Shown one piece after another: positions 6,968 through 11,888 of a DNA stretch of 13,389 nucleotides (position 1 is its first letter; every line of letters begins with the position of its first letter). The notes beneath the pieces were generated by a model that did not search any database, was not told where the DNA came from, and worked only from the letters and a program-made list of their open reading frames with translations. Source of the DNA: an uncultured Thalassospira sp. (GTDB lineage Bacteria; Pseudomonadota; Alphaproteobacteria; Rhodospirillales_A; Thalassospiraceae). The stretch is from the NCBI GenBank assembly GCA_946885765.1, contig CAMPHD010000048.1:1-13389 (forward strand), written 5' to 3'. The translations under genes were made by a program, and so were the position numbers.

Positions 6968-8014
6968 ATGAACGTTTTTTCCGATCCCGCATTTGACGGC
7001 CATGAACAGGTTGTTTTTGCCAGTGATCCCGACACCGGTTTGAAAACCATTATTGCCGTGCACAATACCAATCTTGGCCCCTCGCTGGGCGGATGCCGCA
7101 TGTGGCCATATGCATCGGAACAGGAAGCCATTCACGATGTACTGCGACTGTCACGTGGCATGACCTATAAGTCAGCCCTTGCCAATCTGCCGCTTGGCGG
7201 CGGCAAGTCGGTCATCATCGGTGACCCCCGCAGCCAAAAGACCCCGGAACTGTTTCGTGCCATGGGCCGGGCCGTGGAACAGATCGGTGGGCGATACATC
7301 GTCGCCGAAGATGTCGGCACCAGCCCGGCGGACATGAAACAGATCGCAAGTCAGACCAAACATGTCGGCGGTATCAATGACGGCAAAGACCCAGCGCGAA
7401 CCGGTGATCCGTCACCCTTTACCGCCTATGGCGTGTTCATCGGCCTGAAGGAAGCAGTCCGGTTCAAAAACGGCCATGAAGATCTGGCGGGTCTGCGCGT
7501 TGCGGTTCAGGGGCTTGGTAATGTCGGATATCACCTTTGCCGGATGCTGCATGCTGCCGGTGCGCGTCTGGTCGTGTCCGATCTGAATACAGACAACGTC
7601 AACAGGGCCGTTGACGAGTTCGGTGCCACCGCCGTTTCCGTTGACGAAATCCTTTATGCCGATGCGGATGTTCTGGCCCCCTGTGCTCTGGGCGGGGTCG
7701 TCAATGATCGCAGCATTGATAAAATCCGCGCCCGCATCATCGCCGGGGCTGCCAACAATCAGCTTGAAGCAGACCGCCACGGCGAGATGCTGCGCGAGGC
7801 AGGCATTCTTTATGCACCGGATTATGTGATCAATGCCGGGGGCGTGGTTGAAGTTTACTATTGCCGCGAAGGCAAGTCAGTAGCCGAAAGCAACAAGCAT
7901 ATCGAAGATATCGCCGCCACTGTGCGCGAAATCTTTGAACGCGCAGACCAGCAGAACCTTTCGACCGGATTTGTGGCAGACCGCCTAGCCGAAGAACGTT
8001 TCGGGAAATCCTGA
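6968..8014 (+). CDS. Leucine dehydrogenase (Glu/Leu/Phe/Val dehydrogenase family)
   Basis: 348 aa. An NAD-dependent oxidative deaminase that converts leucine, valine or isoleucine to the 2-oxoacid and ammonium, or the reverse. Using the ATG at 6968, the known Bacillus sphaericus LeuDH residues fall at identical numbers: Lys68 (GMTYKSA), Lys80 (LGGGKSV) and Asp115 (AEDVGT). Leu40 and Ala113 of the side-chain pocket are also kept, as are the valines of NAGGVVEV (293 and 296), which argues for branched-chain rather than phenylalanine specificity. The NAD site is GLGNVG (182-187). AGGAGG lies 10 nt before this ATG. An upstream TTG at 6929 would add 13 residues with no ribosome site and is rejected. 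No other branched-chain catabolic genes are visible nearby, and an inverted repeat follows the stop. Confidence 0.92.
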   Translation: MNVFSDPAFDGHEQVVFASDPDTGLKTIIAVHNTNLGPSLGGCRMWPYASEQEAIHDVLRLSRGMTYKSALANLPLGGGKSVIIGDPRSQKTPELFRAMGRAVEQIGGRYIVAEDVGTSPADMKQIASQTKHVGGINDGKDPARTGDPSPFTAYGVFIGLKEAVRFKNGHEDLAGLRVAVQGLGNVGYHLCRMLHAAGARLVVSDLNTDNVNRAVDEFGATAVSVDEILYADADVLAPCALGGVVNDRSIDKIRARIIAGAANNQLEADRHGEMLREAGILYAPDYVINAGGVVEVYYCREGKSVAESNKHIEDIAATVREIFERADQQNLSTGFVADRLAEERFGKS

Positions 8015-8021
8015 TTATCGC

Positions 8022-8051
8022 GCTACCCGCTTGACCTACCAAGCGGGTAGC
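8022..8051. terminator. Perfect hairpin between convergent genes
   Basis: GCTACCCGCTTG (8022-8033) pairs perfectly with 8040-8051 over a 6-nt loop. It sits 7 nt after the leucine dehydrogenase stop and 23 nt from the stop of the convergent anti-sigma gene. Neither side has a T-tract, so it may act as a weak terminator or as a 3'-end stabiliser. Confidence 0.6.
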
Positions 8052-8074
8052 AATGACGCAATGCCTGAACCACG

Positions 8075-9013
8075 TCAGTTTTGACGAAATACAGGTGCTT
8101 CAATCACACCGCCTGACATTTCGGAACCGGGAACAGCTTCGCTTTGTGCGACTTCTGGCTCGGAAACCTGTCGTGGTGCCTGTATACTTGGCATACTCGC
8201 AGGATCGGAAAATTCGATAGACCGCGTTGCTGTTCGGATAAACGAGGCCAGTTCATATGCCTGCCCCGGCTCGATACCGGAAGCCAGACCGAATGTAATC
8301 GGCCCGTCGGCCCAGGTCGCAACGGAAAAACCATCCTGCTCATCCACTTGAAGATCATGTATGCCAGTGTTCCAGCGCGGTTGAAGCAGCAGGACAAGCT
8401 TGTTACCCGTGTCGTCGACATAACCGATTTGCATGGCATTTCCGCCGTCTGTGTGGATTTCACGATTTTCCTGTAATCGATATCCCTGTGCTGAAAGATC
8501 CGGCACCCGCATTTGCAATGCGATGTGGCCCGCTATGGACGACATGGTATTTGACCATTCAGGTTCTACCGACTGAACGGTTGATACCGTTGGCTGTGAC
8601 GGCAGACTGTCGACCATACCACTACGATAACCATTGAGTGCGCTTTGAGCGATACTGTCTCGTTGCTGCAACTGGCCTGACGGGACGGTGCGGCCAAGAT
8701 ACCAGCCCCCCGACGCCGCAATCAGGATACTGGCAGCGAACCCGGTTCGCACAAGAACCTGCGCATAGCGATTCGGCTGCGGCGGTTCAAGAACGTTGCG
8801 CAACCTTTCCGGAACCGGTTCATCAAGTACCGGATCGTAAAGACGATGGATGTCATCATCTTGATGCATGAATGCGATAATGCGTTCTGCCTTGTCCGGA
8901 TGGCTTTTCAGATATTCCTCGACTTCGGCACGCCGCACGGGATCGCTATCCAAAGTACCGTCAGCATAGGCAAGAAGATCTATTTCGCTTACTGGCTCAT
9001 GTGGCTTGATCAT
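8075..9013 (-). CDS. Membrane anti-sigma factor, probable
   Basis: 312 aa. The cytoplasmic N-terminus (1-85) has the anti-sigma look: SEIDLLAYADGTLDSD, then VEEYLKSHPDKAERIIAF, as in the helical sigma-binding domain of RsiW-like factors. There is no HxxxCxxC zinc motif, so this is a zinc-free type. One transmembrane helix at about 86-106 (VLVRTGFAASILIAASGGWYLG) is followed by a periplasmic part of about 200 residues. A repeat-free, polar stretch is followed by a beta-rich domain (about 150-265, with TGNKLVLLLQPRW and VATWADGPITFGLAS) and a disordered tail. Its ATG overlaps the TGA of the ECF sigma gene by 4 nt and has AGGAGG 5 nt upstream, so the pair is co-translated. The partnership is inferred from this linkage. 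The periplasmic part should be the signal sensor. Confidence 0.85.
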   Translation of the reverse strand: MIKPHEPVSEIDLLAYADGTLDSDPVRRAEVEEYLKSHPDKAERIIAFMHQDDDIHRLYDPVLDEPVPERLRNVLEPPQPNRYAQVLVRTGFAASILIAASGGWYLGRTVPSGQLQQRDSIAQSALNGYRSGMVDSLPSQPTVSTVQSVEPEWSNTMSSIAGHIALQMRVPDLSAQGYRLQENREIHTDGGNAMQIGYVDDTGNKLVLLLQPRWNTGIHDLQVDEQDGFSVATWADGPITFGLASGIEPGQAYELASFIRTATRSIEFSDPASMPSIQAPRQVSEPEVAQSEAVPGSEMSGGVIEAPVFRQN

Positions 9014-9528
9014 TTCACCCTCCTGAGCTGGACATTTGTTGTCCCTGAATAAGAACTGCGCAGGCGGTCACGGCCGCGGGACAATCTGGATCGGACGGTA
9101 CCAACTGAAATATCAAGTATTTCCGCCGCCTCATCATAAGTAACGCCTTCAAGAGCGACCAAAAGTATGACGGCTTTCTGATTGGGCGGCAGTTTCTCCA
9201 GGGCCTGTCCGATATCCATGCAGACCATTCTTTTCTCCTGACGCGCAGGTACGGAGAGTTCCGGCACCGCGTCATCCATCGGTACCTCGGCCACCTTTTT
9301 GCGGTACTGATTTACGAACACATTATACAGTATTTTAAACAGCCAGCTGCGAACGGAACCCGTTCGGCGCCAAAGATGGTGTTTGCGAATTGCCCGTTCC
9401 AGACAGTCCTGCACAAGATCATCCGCGCGATCCCGGTCAGAGACCAGAGACCGCGCAAACCTGCGCAAATGTGGTATTTCGCGCGAAATACGCCATTTGA
9501 TATCGGTTGCATCGGTTGCTTTTGTCAT
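9010..9528 (-). CDS. ECF-family RNA polymerase sigma factor
   Basis: 172 aa with only the sigma2 and sigma4 regions of extracytoplasmic-function sigma factors. Sigma2 spans about 18-80 (HLRRFARSLVSDRDRADDLVQDCLERAI, then SWLFKILYNVFVNQYRKK, which contacts the -10 element). Sigma4 spans about 103-160 (ALEKLPPNQKAVILL, YDEAAEILDISVGTVRSRLSRGRDRL, a helix-turn-helix that reads the -35). The sigma2 segment resembles EcfG (general stress response) proteins, but no NepR or PhyR is present and the partner is a membrane anti-sigma factor. Upstream is GGAAC-N17-TGTT, so it probably activates itself. The gene is divergent from the DUF4168 gene, which has a mirror-image promoter. The ATG at 9528 has no strong ribosome site (TTGAGGCGTC precedes it). 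Confidence 0.93.
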   Translation of the reverse strand: MTKATDATDIKWRISREIPHLRRFARSLVSDRDRADDLVQDCLERAIRKHHLWRRTGSVRSWLFKILYNVFVNQYRKKVAEVPMDDAVPELSVPARQEKRMVCMDIGQALEKLPPNQKAVILLVALEGVTYDEAAEILDISVGTVRSRLSRGRDRLRSSYSGTTNVQLRRVK

Positions 9529-9539
9529 GACGCCTCAAC

Positions 9540-9565
9540 AACAGCCTGTTGCGACATTAAGTTCC
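9540..9565 (-). promoter_or_regulatory. ECF-type promoter of the sigma/anti-sigma operon
   Basis: On the minus strand, GGAAC (9565-9561), 17 nt, then TGTT (9543-9540). GGAAC is the usual -35 of many ECF sigma factors, and the -10 resembles the CGTT of EcfG sites. The spacing equals that of two further sites in this region. The distance from the -10 to the sigma start codon is only about 11 nt, so the leader would be very short. Confidence 0.55.
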
Positions 9566-9567
9566 GG

Positions 9568-9581
9568 AAAAATGCATTTTT
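9568..9581. repeat. AT-rich palindrome between divergent promoters
   Basis: AAAAATGCATTTTT is a perfect 14-bp palindrome. It sits symmetrically between the two outward-facing GGAAC -35 elements (GTTCC 9561-9565 and GGAAC 9585-9589), whose shared centre is within half a base of its own. This may be an operator or simply a bent A-tract upstream element serving both promoters. Confidence 0.5.
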
Positions 9582-9584
9582 TAT

Positions 9585-9610
9585 GGAACCATTTGCCTTC
9601 ACGCGATGTC
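9585..9610 (+). promoter_or_regulatory. ECF-type promoter of the DUF4168 gene
   Basis: GGAAC (9585-9589), 17 nt, TGTC (9607-9610). It has the same spacing as the sigma operon promoter facing the other way. It is about 64 nt upstream of the start codon, a normal leader length. Confidence 0.5.
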
Positions 9611-9674
9611 CGTCAGATGAAGGTCGGCATCAAGCCCGACATCGAAATGCATGAACCGGCAAAGAGGTATTCCC

Positions 9675-10055
9675 ATGAAGCGCAAATTACTGGCCTCTGT
9701 CGCATTTGCCTTGTGGACAGCCAGCCCCGTGATCGGAATTTCGGCAGCCCAGGCCCAAAGCACACAGCCGCAGCAGAGCGAACAGACGGCACCGGCAACC
9801 AGTTACAGCGATACACAACTGGAAGATTATGCTGCGGCTGCTGTGGAGGTACGCGATCTGAACGTCAAATGGCAAAAACGCGCCCAGAAAAGCGCCGACC
9901 CCGCTGAGGTTCAGAAAATCCGTCAGCAGGCCAGTGCCGAGATGGTTCAAGCCATTAGGGATGAAGGATTGTCGATCAAGGAATATAACGAAATCACTCA
10001 GGCAGCCCTTCAGAACGCGGAACTAAGCGAACGCATCAACAGCTTTGTCGAATAG
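9675..10055 (+). CDS. Exported DUF4168-domain protein
   Basis: 126 aa. A Sec signal peptide (MKRKLLASVAFALWTASPVIG, cleavage near AQAQ/28) precedes a Gln-rich spacer and one DUF4168-type helical domain (about 45-126). The domain shows the usual pattern: YSDTQLEDYAAAAVEV, a helix with EVQKIRQQASAEMVQAI, then the signature EGLSIKEYNEITQA and a final ELSERINSF. The function of DUF4168 is unknown; members are periplasmic or surface proteins. The ATG at 9675 is chosen over one at 9651 because AAAGAGG lies 6-7 nt before it and the signal peptide then starts properly. An ECF-type promoter lies upstream, and the gene is divergent from the ECF sigma gene, so it is a likely target of that sigma factor. 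An intrinsic terminator follows. Confidence 0.88.
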   Translation: MKRKLLASVAFALWTASPVIGISAAQAQSTQPQQSEQTAPATSYSDTQLEDYAAAAVEVRDLNVKWQKRAQKSADPAEVQKIRQQASAEMVQAIRDEGLSIKEYNEITQAALQNAELSERINSFVE

Positions 10056-10096
10056 CTTCGGAGCCTCCCTCAGAGTTTCCTCCCTGAACCGAAGCT
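10054..10096 (+). repeat. Long-range hairpin at the end of the DUF4168 gene
   Basis: AGCTTCGG (10054-10061) pairs with CCGAAGCT (10089-10096). Inside are a possible TCAG/CTGA pairing and a direct repeat of CCTCCCT. It begins in the stop codon and lies just before the terminator, so it may fold as a 3'-end structure of the same mRNA. Confidence 0.4.
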
Positions 10097-10100
10097 CTTG

Positions 10101-10132
10101 ACCCTCTCCCTCTCGGGCGAGGGTTCTTTTTT
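10101..10132 (+). terminator. Intrinsic terminator of the DUF4168 gene
   Basis: ACCCTCTCCC (10101-10110) pairs with GGGCGAGGGT (10115-10124) with one mismatch and a TCTC loop, followed by TTCTTTTTT. The arrangement is standard for the plus strand. Confidence 0.9.
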
Positions 10133-10149
10133 GCGCGCTTTGCTCAAAG

Positions 10150-10182
10150 AAAAAGAAAAGCCGAAACAAAATCCGGCTTTTC
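10150..10182 (-). terminator. Intrinsic terminator on the minus strand
   Basis: GAAAAGCCG (10155-10163) pairs with CGGCTTTTC (10174-10182) over a 10-nt loop. Read on the minus strand the hairpin is followed by a T-rich run (TTTTTCTTTG). No annotated minus-strand gene ends here: bfd has its own terminator 320 nt upstream. This implies a further minus-strand transcript between them. Confidence 0.75.
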
Positions 10183-10252
10183 AGGTATCCGGCGCGACAT
10201 CGGGGCAAAGGTAGGACATGCAATGTTGCGCCGGGGCTTGGGATCAGACGGA

Positions 10253-10345
10253 TCAATAAGTTCGCGGCCCGAAGAATTTTGCATTGGCCAGCACATGCAA
10301 ATGGCCAAACGGGCAGCATAAACAGTCGGTGCAAGCGCAGATCAT
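10253..10345 (-). CDS. Cys-rich small frame, possible metallothionein-like or its remnant
   Basis: 30 codons from the ATG at 10345 to the TGA at 10253. The product starts MICACTDCLCCPFGHLH and ends KFFGPRTY, with Cys3, 5, 8, 10 and 11. CxCxxCxC, in the form CACxxCLC, is the N-terminal metal-binding motif of bacterial metallothioneins (SmtA/BmtA), which continue to a YCS..CA motif. Here the codon after Tyr30 is TGA and another TGA follows three codons later. Beyond them the frame stays open to a TGA that touches the terminator stem. It could be a very small protein, a decayed metallothionein gene, or chance within an untranslated RNA. The ribosome site is weak (AAGCGG 3 nt upstream). Support for transcription comes from the flanking ECF-type promoter and terminator. 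Confidence 0.3.
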   Translation of the reverse strand: MICACTDCLCCPFGHLHVLANAKFFGPRTY

Positions 10346-10460
10346 GACCGCTTGACGACTATTTTAACAAGTTGGCCTGCATCCTGATCACGCCACTAAA
10401 ACAACAAGCCAACCGAAGTAACGTTCGGGTGAGGGCTGTGAGCGCTACTTCTTAGAAAAC

Positions 10461-10486
10461 AACATCACGGCCCCGCGAATAGTTCC
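10461..10486 (-). promoter_or_regulatory. ECF-type promoter for an unannotated minus-strand transcript
   Basis: On the minus strand, GGAAC (10486-10482), 17 nt, TGTT (10464-10461), identical in both boxes and spacing to the promoter of the ECF sigma operon 900 nt away. With the terminator at 10150-10182 it would give an RNA of about 300 nt. Confidence 0.5.
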
Positions 10487-10493
10487 ATCACCG

Positions 10494-10526
10494 CAAAACA
10501 AAAAAGCCCCCATTTAGGAGGCTTTT
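10494..10526 (-). terminator. Intrinsic terminator of bfd
   Basis: AAAAGCC (10502-10508) pairs with GGCTTTT (10520-10526), with two more GC pairs inside after one mismatch and a 5-nt loop. On the minus strand it is followed by TTTTTTGTTTTG. It lies about 30 nt beyond the bfd stop. Confidence 0.88.
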
Positions 10527-10554
10527 ATCAGACTGATGAAATTGCGGTGCCTGC

Positions 10555-10788
10555 CTATTCGGCAGCAATCGGTGCGGCATTTGCGGTGACAGCGGCAGCA
10601 TCACCGCAATCGCAATTGCCACATGTTTTCGCCTGAAGCAATTCCGCACGCATATGGCAGGCGCATTTCCCGCATTGCGGGGCGCAGCCATGAAAACGGA
10701 ACACGTCCGCAGGACGCGTTGCACCACCTTCTTCGGCGGCACGACGAACATCGCGTTCTTTTATTGCGTTACAAATGCAAACATACAT
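10555..10788 (-). CDS. bfd: Bfd-like [2Fe-2S] ferredoxin with extra C-terminal cysteines
   Basis: 77 aa. Starts MYVCICNAI, like Escherichia coli Bfd (MYVCLCNGI). The four cluster ligands are Cys4, Cys6, Cys39 and Cys42 (CxC-x32-CxxC, against x31 in E. coli). Bfd passes electrons to bacterioferritin to release stored iron as Fe(II). It is somewhat longer than E. coli Bfd (64 aa), and its tail carries TCGNCDCG (Cys56, 59 and 61) and an Ala-rich end. Cys35 and Cys44 are further extras. No bacterioferritin gene is adjacent in the window, so its partner is unknown here. The ATG has no strong ribosome site. The gene stands alone between two minus-strand terminators and needs its own promoter in 10789-10880, which I cannot place. 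Iron control is likely from the family, but I see no clear Fur or Irr box. Confidence 0.88.
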   Translation of the reverse strand: MYVCICNAIKERDVRRAAEEGGATRPADVFRFHGCAPQCGKCACHMRAELLQAKTCGNCDCGDAAAVTANAAPIAAE

Positions 10789-10874
10789 CAGCGTAATTGC
10801 AATCAGTTATTAATGACAGCAACACACCTGTAATCTACATGCGAATAGTTTTCAAACACTTTTGCAGCAGAGCT

Positions 10875-10916
10875 TGAAAAAAATCCCGCACAAACCGGCA
10901 GATTTGTGCGGGATTT
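10875..10916 (-). terminator. Intrinsic terminator of the BON-domain gene
   Basis: A perfect 14-bp stem, AAATCCCGCACAAA (10881-10894) with 10903-10916, and an 8-nt loop, followed on the minus strand by a run of seven T. It lies 28 nt after the stop of the BON gene. Confidence 0.95.
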
Positions 10917-10943
10917 CGAAAAAGTCATTTAATCACAAGGTGA

Positions 10944-11573
10944 TCAGACGGTGGCGATGTGACTCACTACGCGTTTGACCCCCTTGATGCGGCGAACGAT
11001 CGACAACACCTTGTCGAGCTCCTCACCGCTTTGGGCATCACCCATGATGTAGACGATATTGTTCACGGACTGCCAACGGTAGTTCACCGAACTCACACCT
11101 TTTTCCGCCAATAACAACGCCTTGATCTGACTTTCGATCCAAACGTCTGAACCTGTCTGGGTTGCCGAATCCGCCGGTACGGCATTTTTGCCATACTCGT
11201 CTTCGGCCTTGTGGTATGCCTCGATGGTTGCCGCATCGGCGACTTCAAGATGGTCATAGACAGTCTTGATGCGGCTATCCTGTTTGACCAGCGACATCAC
11301 ATCAAAATATTTGCCTTTGGAATCGACCATGCCGGTGACCATCACCTGCTGTTTCCAGATATCGACATTCACATCGATAAGATAGGTATGATCGACCTTA
11401 GAGAATTCGCCAAGGATGCCTGACTTGATCTGGGTATCCAGCCACTGGTCATTCCCCGTCCGGTCTTCCAGCGGCATCTGTAACGGTCCACAGGCCGCAA
11501 GCGGTGTCGCCAGCAAGGCACATACCGAAACAGCCTTGAGCGCGTTGCGCCAGCCTCGGGAAATCATGATCAT
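10944..11573 (-). CDS. BON-domain lipoprotein, two BON domains
   Basis: 209 aa. The N-terminus is a lipoprotein signal: ALKAVSVCALLATPLAAC, lipobox LAAC with Cys28. The next residue is Gly, not Asp, so outer-membrane sorting is expected. Two BON domains follow, at about 42-112 (NDQWLDTQIKSGIL, VNVDIWKQQVMVTGMV, RIKTVYDHLEV) and about 141-207 (SDVWIESQIKALLLAEKG, VNNIVYIMGDAQS, GVKRVVSHIATV). Between them is a charged linker. BON domains bind lipid or peptidoglycan-associated surfaces in proteins such as OsmY and DolP, and these proteins support envelope stability under stress. The ATG at 11573 has AAGGAG 7 nt upstream. The open frame extends to 11684, but that part has no ribosome site and would bury the signal peptide. 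An EcfG-consensus promoter is upstream, so general stress control is likely. Confidence 0.92.
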   Translation of the reverse strand: MIMISRGWRNALKAVSVCALLATPLAACGPLQMPLEDRTGNDQWLDTQIKSGILGEFSKVDHTYLIDVNVDIWKQQVMVTGMVDSKGKYFDVMSLVKQDSRIKTVYDHLEVADAATIEAYHKAEDEYGKNAVPADSATQTGSDVWIESQIKALLLAEKGVSSVNYRWQSVNNIVYIMGDAQSGEELDKVLSIVRRIKGVKRVVSHIATV

Positions 11574-11654
11574 CTTTGAGCTCCTTCTCATGCCGGTTGT
11601 CGGCATATTCCAATTCTGTTGAATCACTAATACAGCAGATCGCAATAAAGCTTT

Positions 11655-11679
11655 AACGCCCTGAACTGCCAGTGGTTCC
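11655..11679 (-). promoter_or_regulatory. EcfG-type general stress promoter of the BON gene
   Basis: On the minus strand, GGAAC (11679-11675, with C following), 16 nt, CGTT (11658-11655). GGAAC-N16/17-CGTT is the published consensus of alphaproteobacterial EcfG promoters. The start codon at 11573 is about 80 nt downstream, a plausible leader. Confidence 0.65.
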
Positions 11680-11776
11680 GGCACATCTTGTCGCAGGCGA
11701 TTATGACAAAAAAAAGCCCGAGCACGATTGCATCAGCCTGTTTCACCCCAGAAGTAATTCACACCCCAGCCAGAAA

Positions 11777-11807
11777 AGAAAAAAGACCGGGGTTATTCAC
11801 CCCGGTC
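11777..11807 (-). terminator. Intrinsic terminator of putA
   Basis: GACCGGGGT (11785-11793) pairs perfectly with ACCCCGGTC (11799-11807) over a 5-nt loop. On the minus strand it is followed by TTTTTTCTTTTC. It lies about 80 nt after the putA stop. Confidence 0.93.
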
Positions 11808-11864
11808 GCAAGTGGCGGATATGGCAATCCGCTGGCTCATCATCCGGCTTACCGGACGCCTGAT

Positions 11865-11888
11865 GATCCGGTTTTGATAAACCGGATC
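11865..11888. repeat. Hairpin overlapping the putA stop codon
   Basis: GATCCGGTTT (11865-11874) pairs perfectly with AAACCGGATC (11879-11888) over TGAT. The last bases include part of the putA stop codon. No T-tract follows, so it may stabilise the 3' end of the mRNA ahead of the true terminator. Confidence 0.6.

Larger units (their letters stand above)
10056..10554. other. Gene-poor 499-nt stretch with signals on both strands
   Basis: It holds the end of the DUF4168 transcript, then on the minus strand a complete-looking unit: ECF-type promoter (10461-10486), a Cys-rich small frame (10253-10345) and a terminator (10150-10182). The bfd terminator is at its right end. Longer open frames here have no ribosome site and no family resemblance. 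Confidence 0.6.
11574..11886. other. Intergenic region between putA and the BON gene
   Basis: 313 nt with no convincing coding frame. It contains the EcfG-type promoter of the BON gene (11655-11679), the terminator after putA (11785-11807), and further inverted repeats next to the putA stop (TCCGG-CTTA-CCGGA around 11843-11856 and the hairpin at 11865-11888). Confidence 0.7.

Noticed and set aside
9383..9907. Plus-strand open frame spanning the sigma gene start and the DUF4168 gene
   Set aside because: It overlaps two well-supported genes in the wrong frame, and its protein has no recognisable domain.
10023..10334. Minus-strand open frame of 103 codons in the gap after DUF4168
   Set aside because: It reads through an intrinsic terminator, has no ribosome site and overlaps the DUF4168 end. 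The Cys-rich frame in another phase is the better candidate.
11574..11684. N-terminal extension of the BON protein
   Set aside because: It would place the lipoprotein signal 37 residues inside the protein, lacks a ribosome site and covers the EcfG-type promoter.
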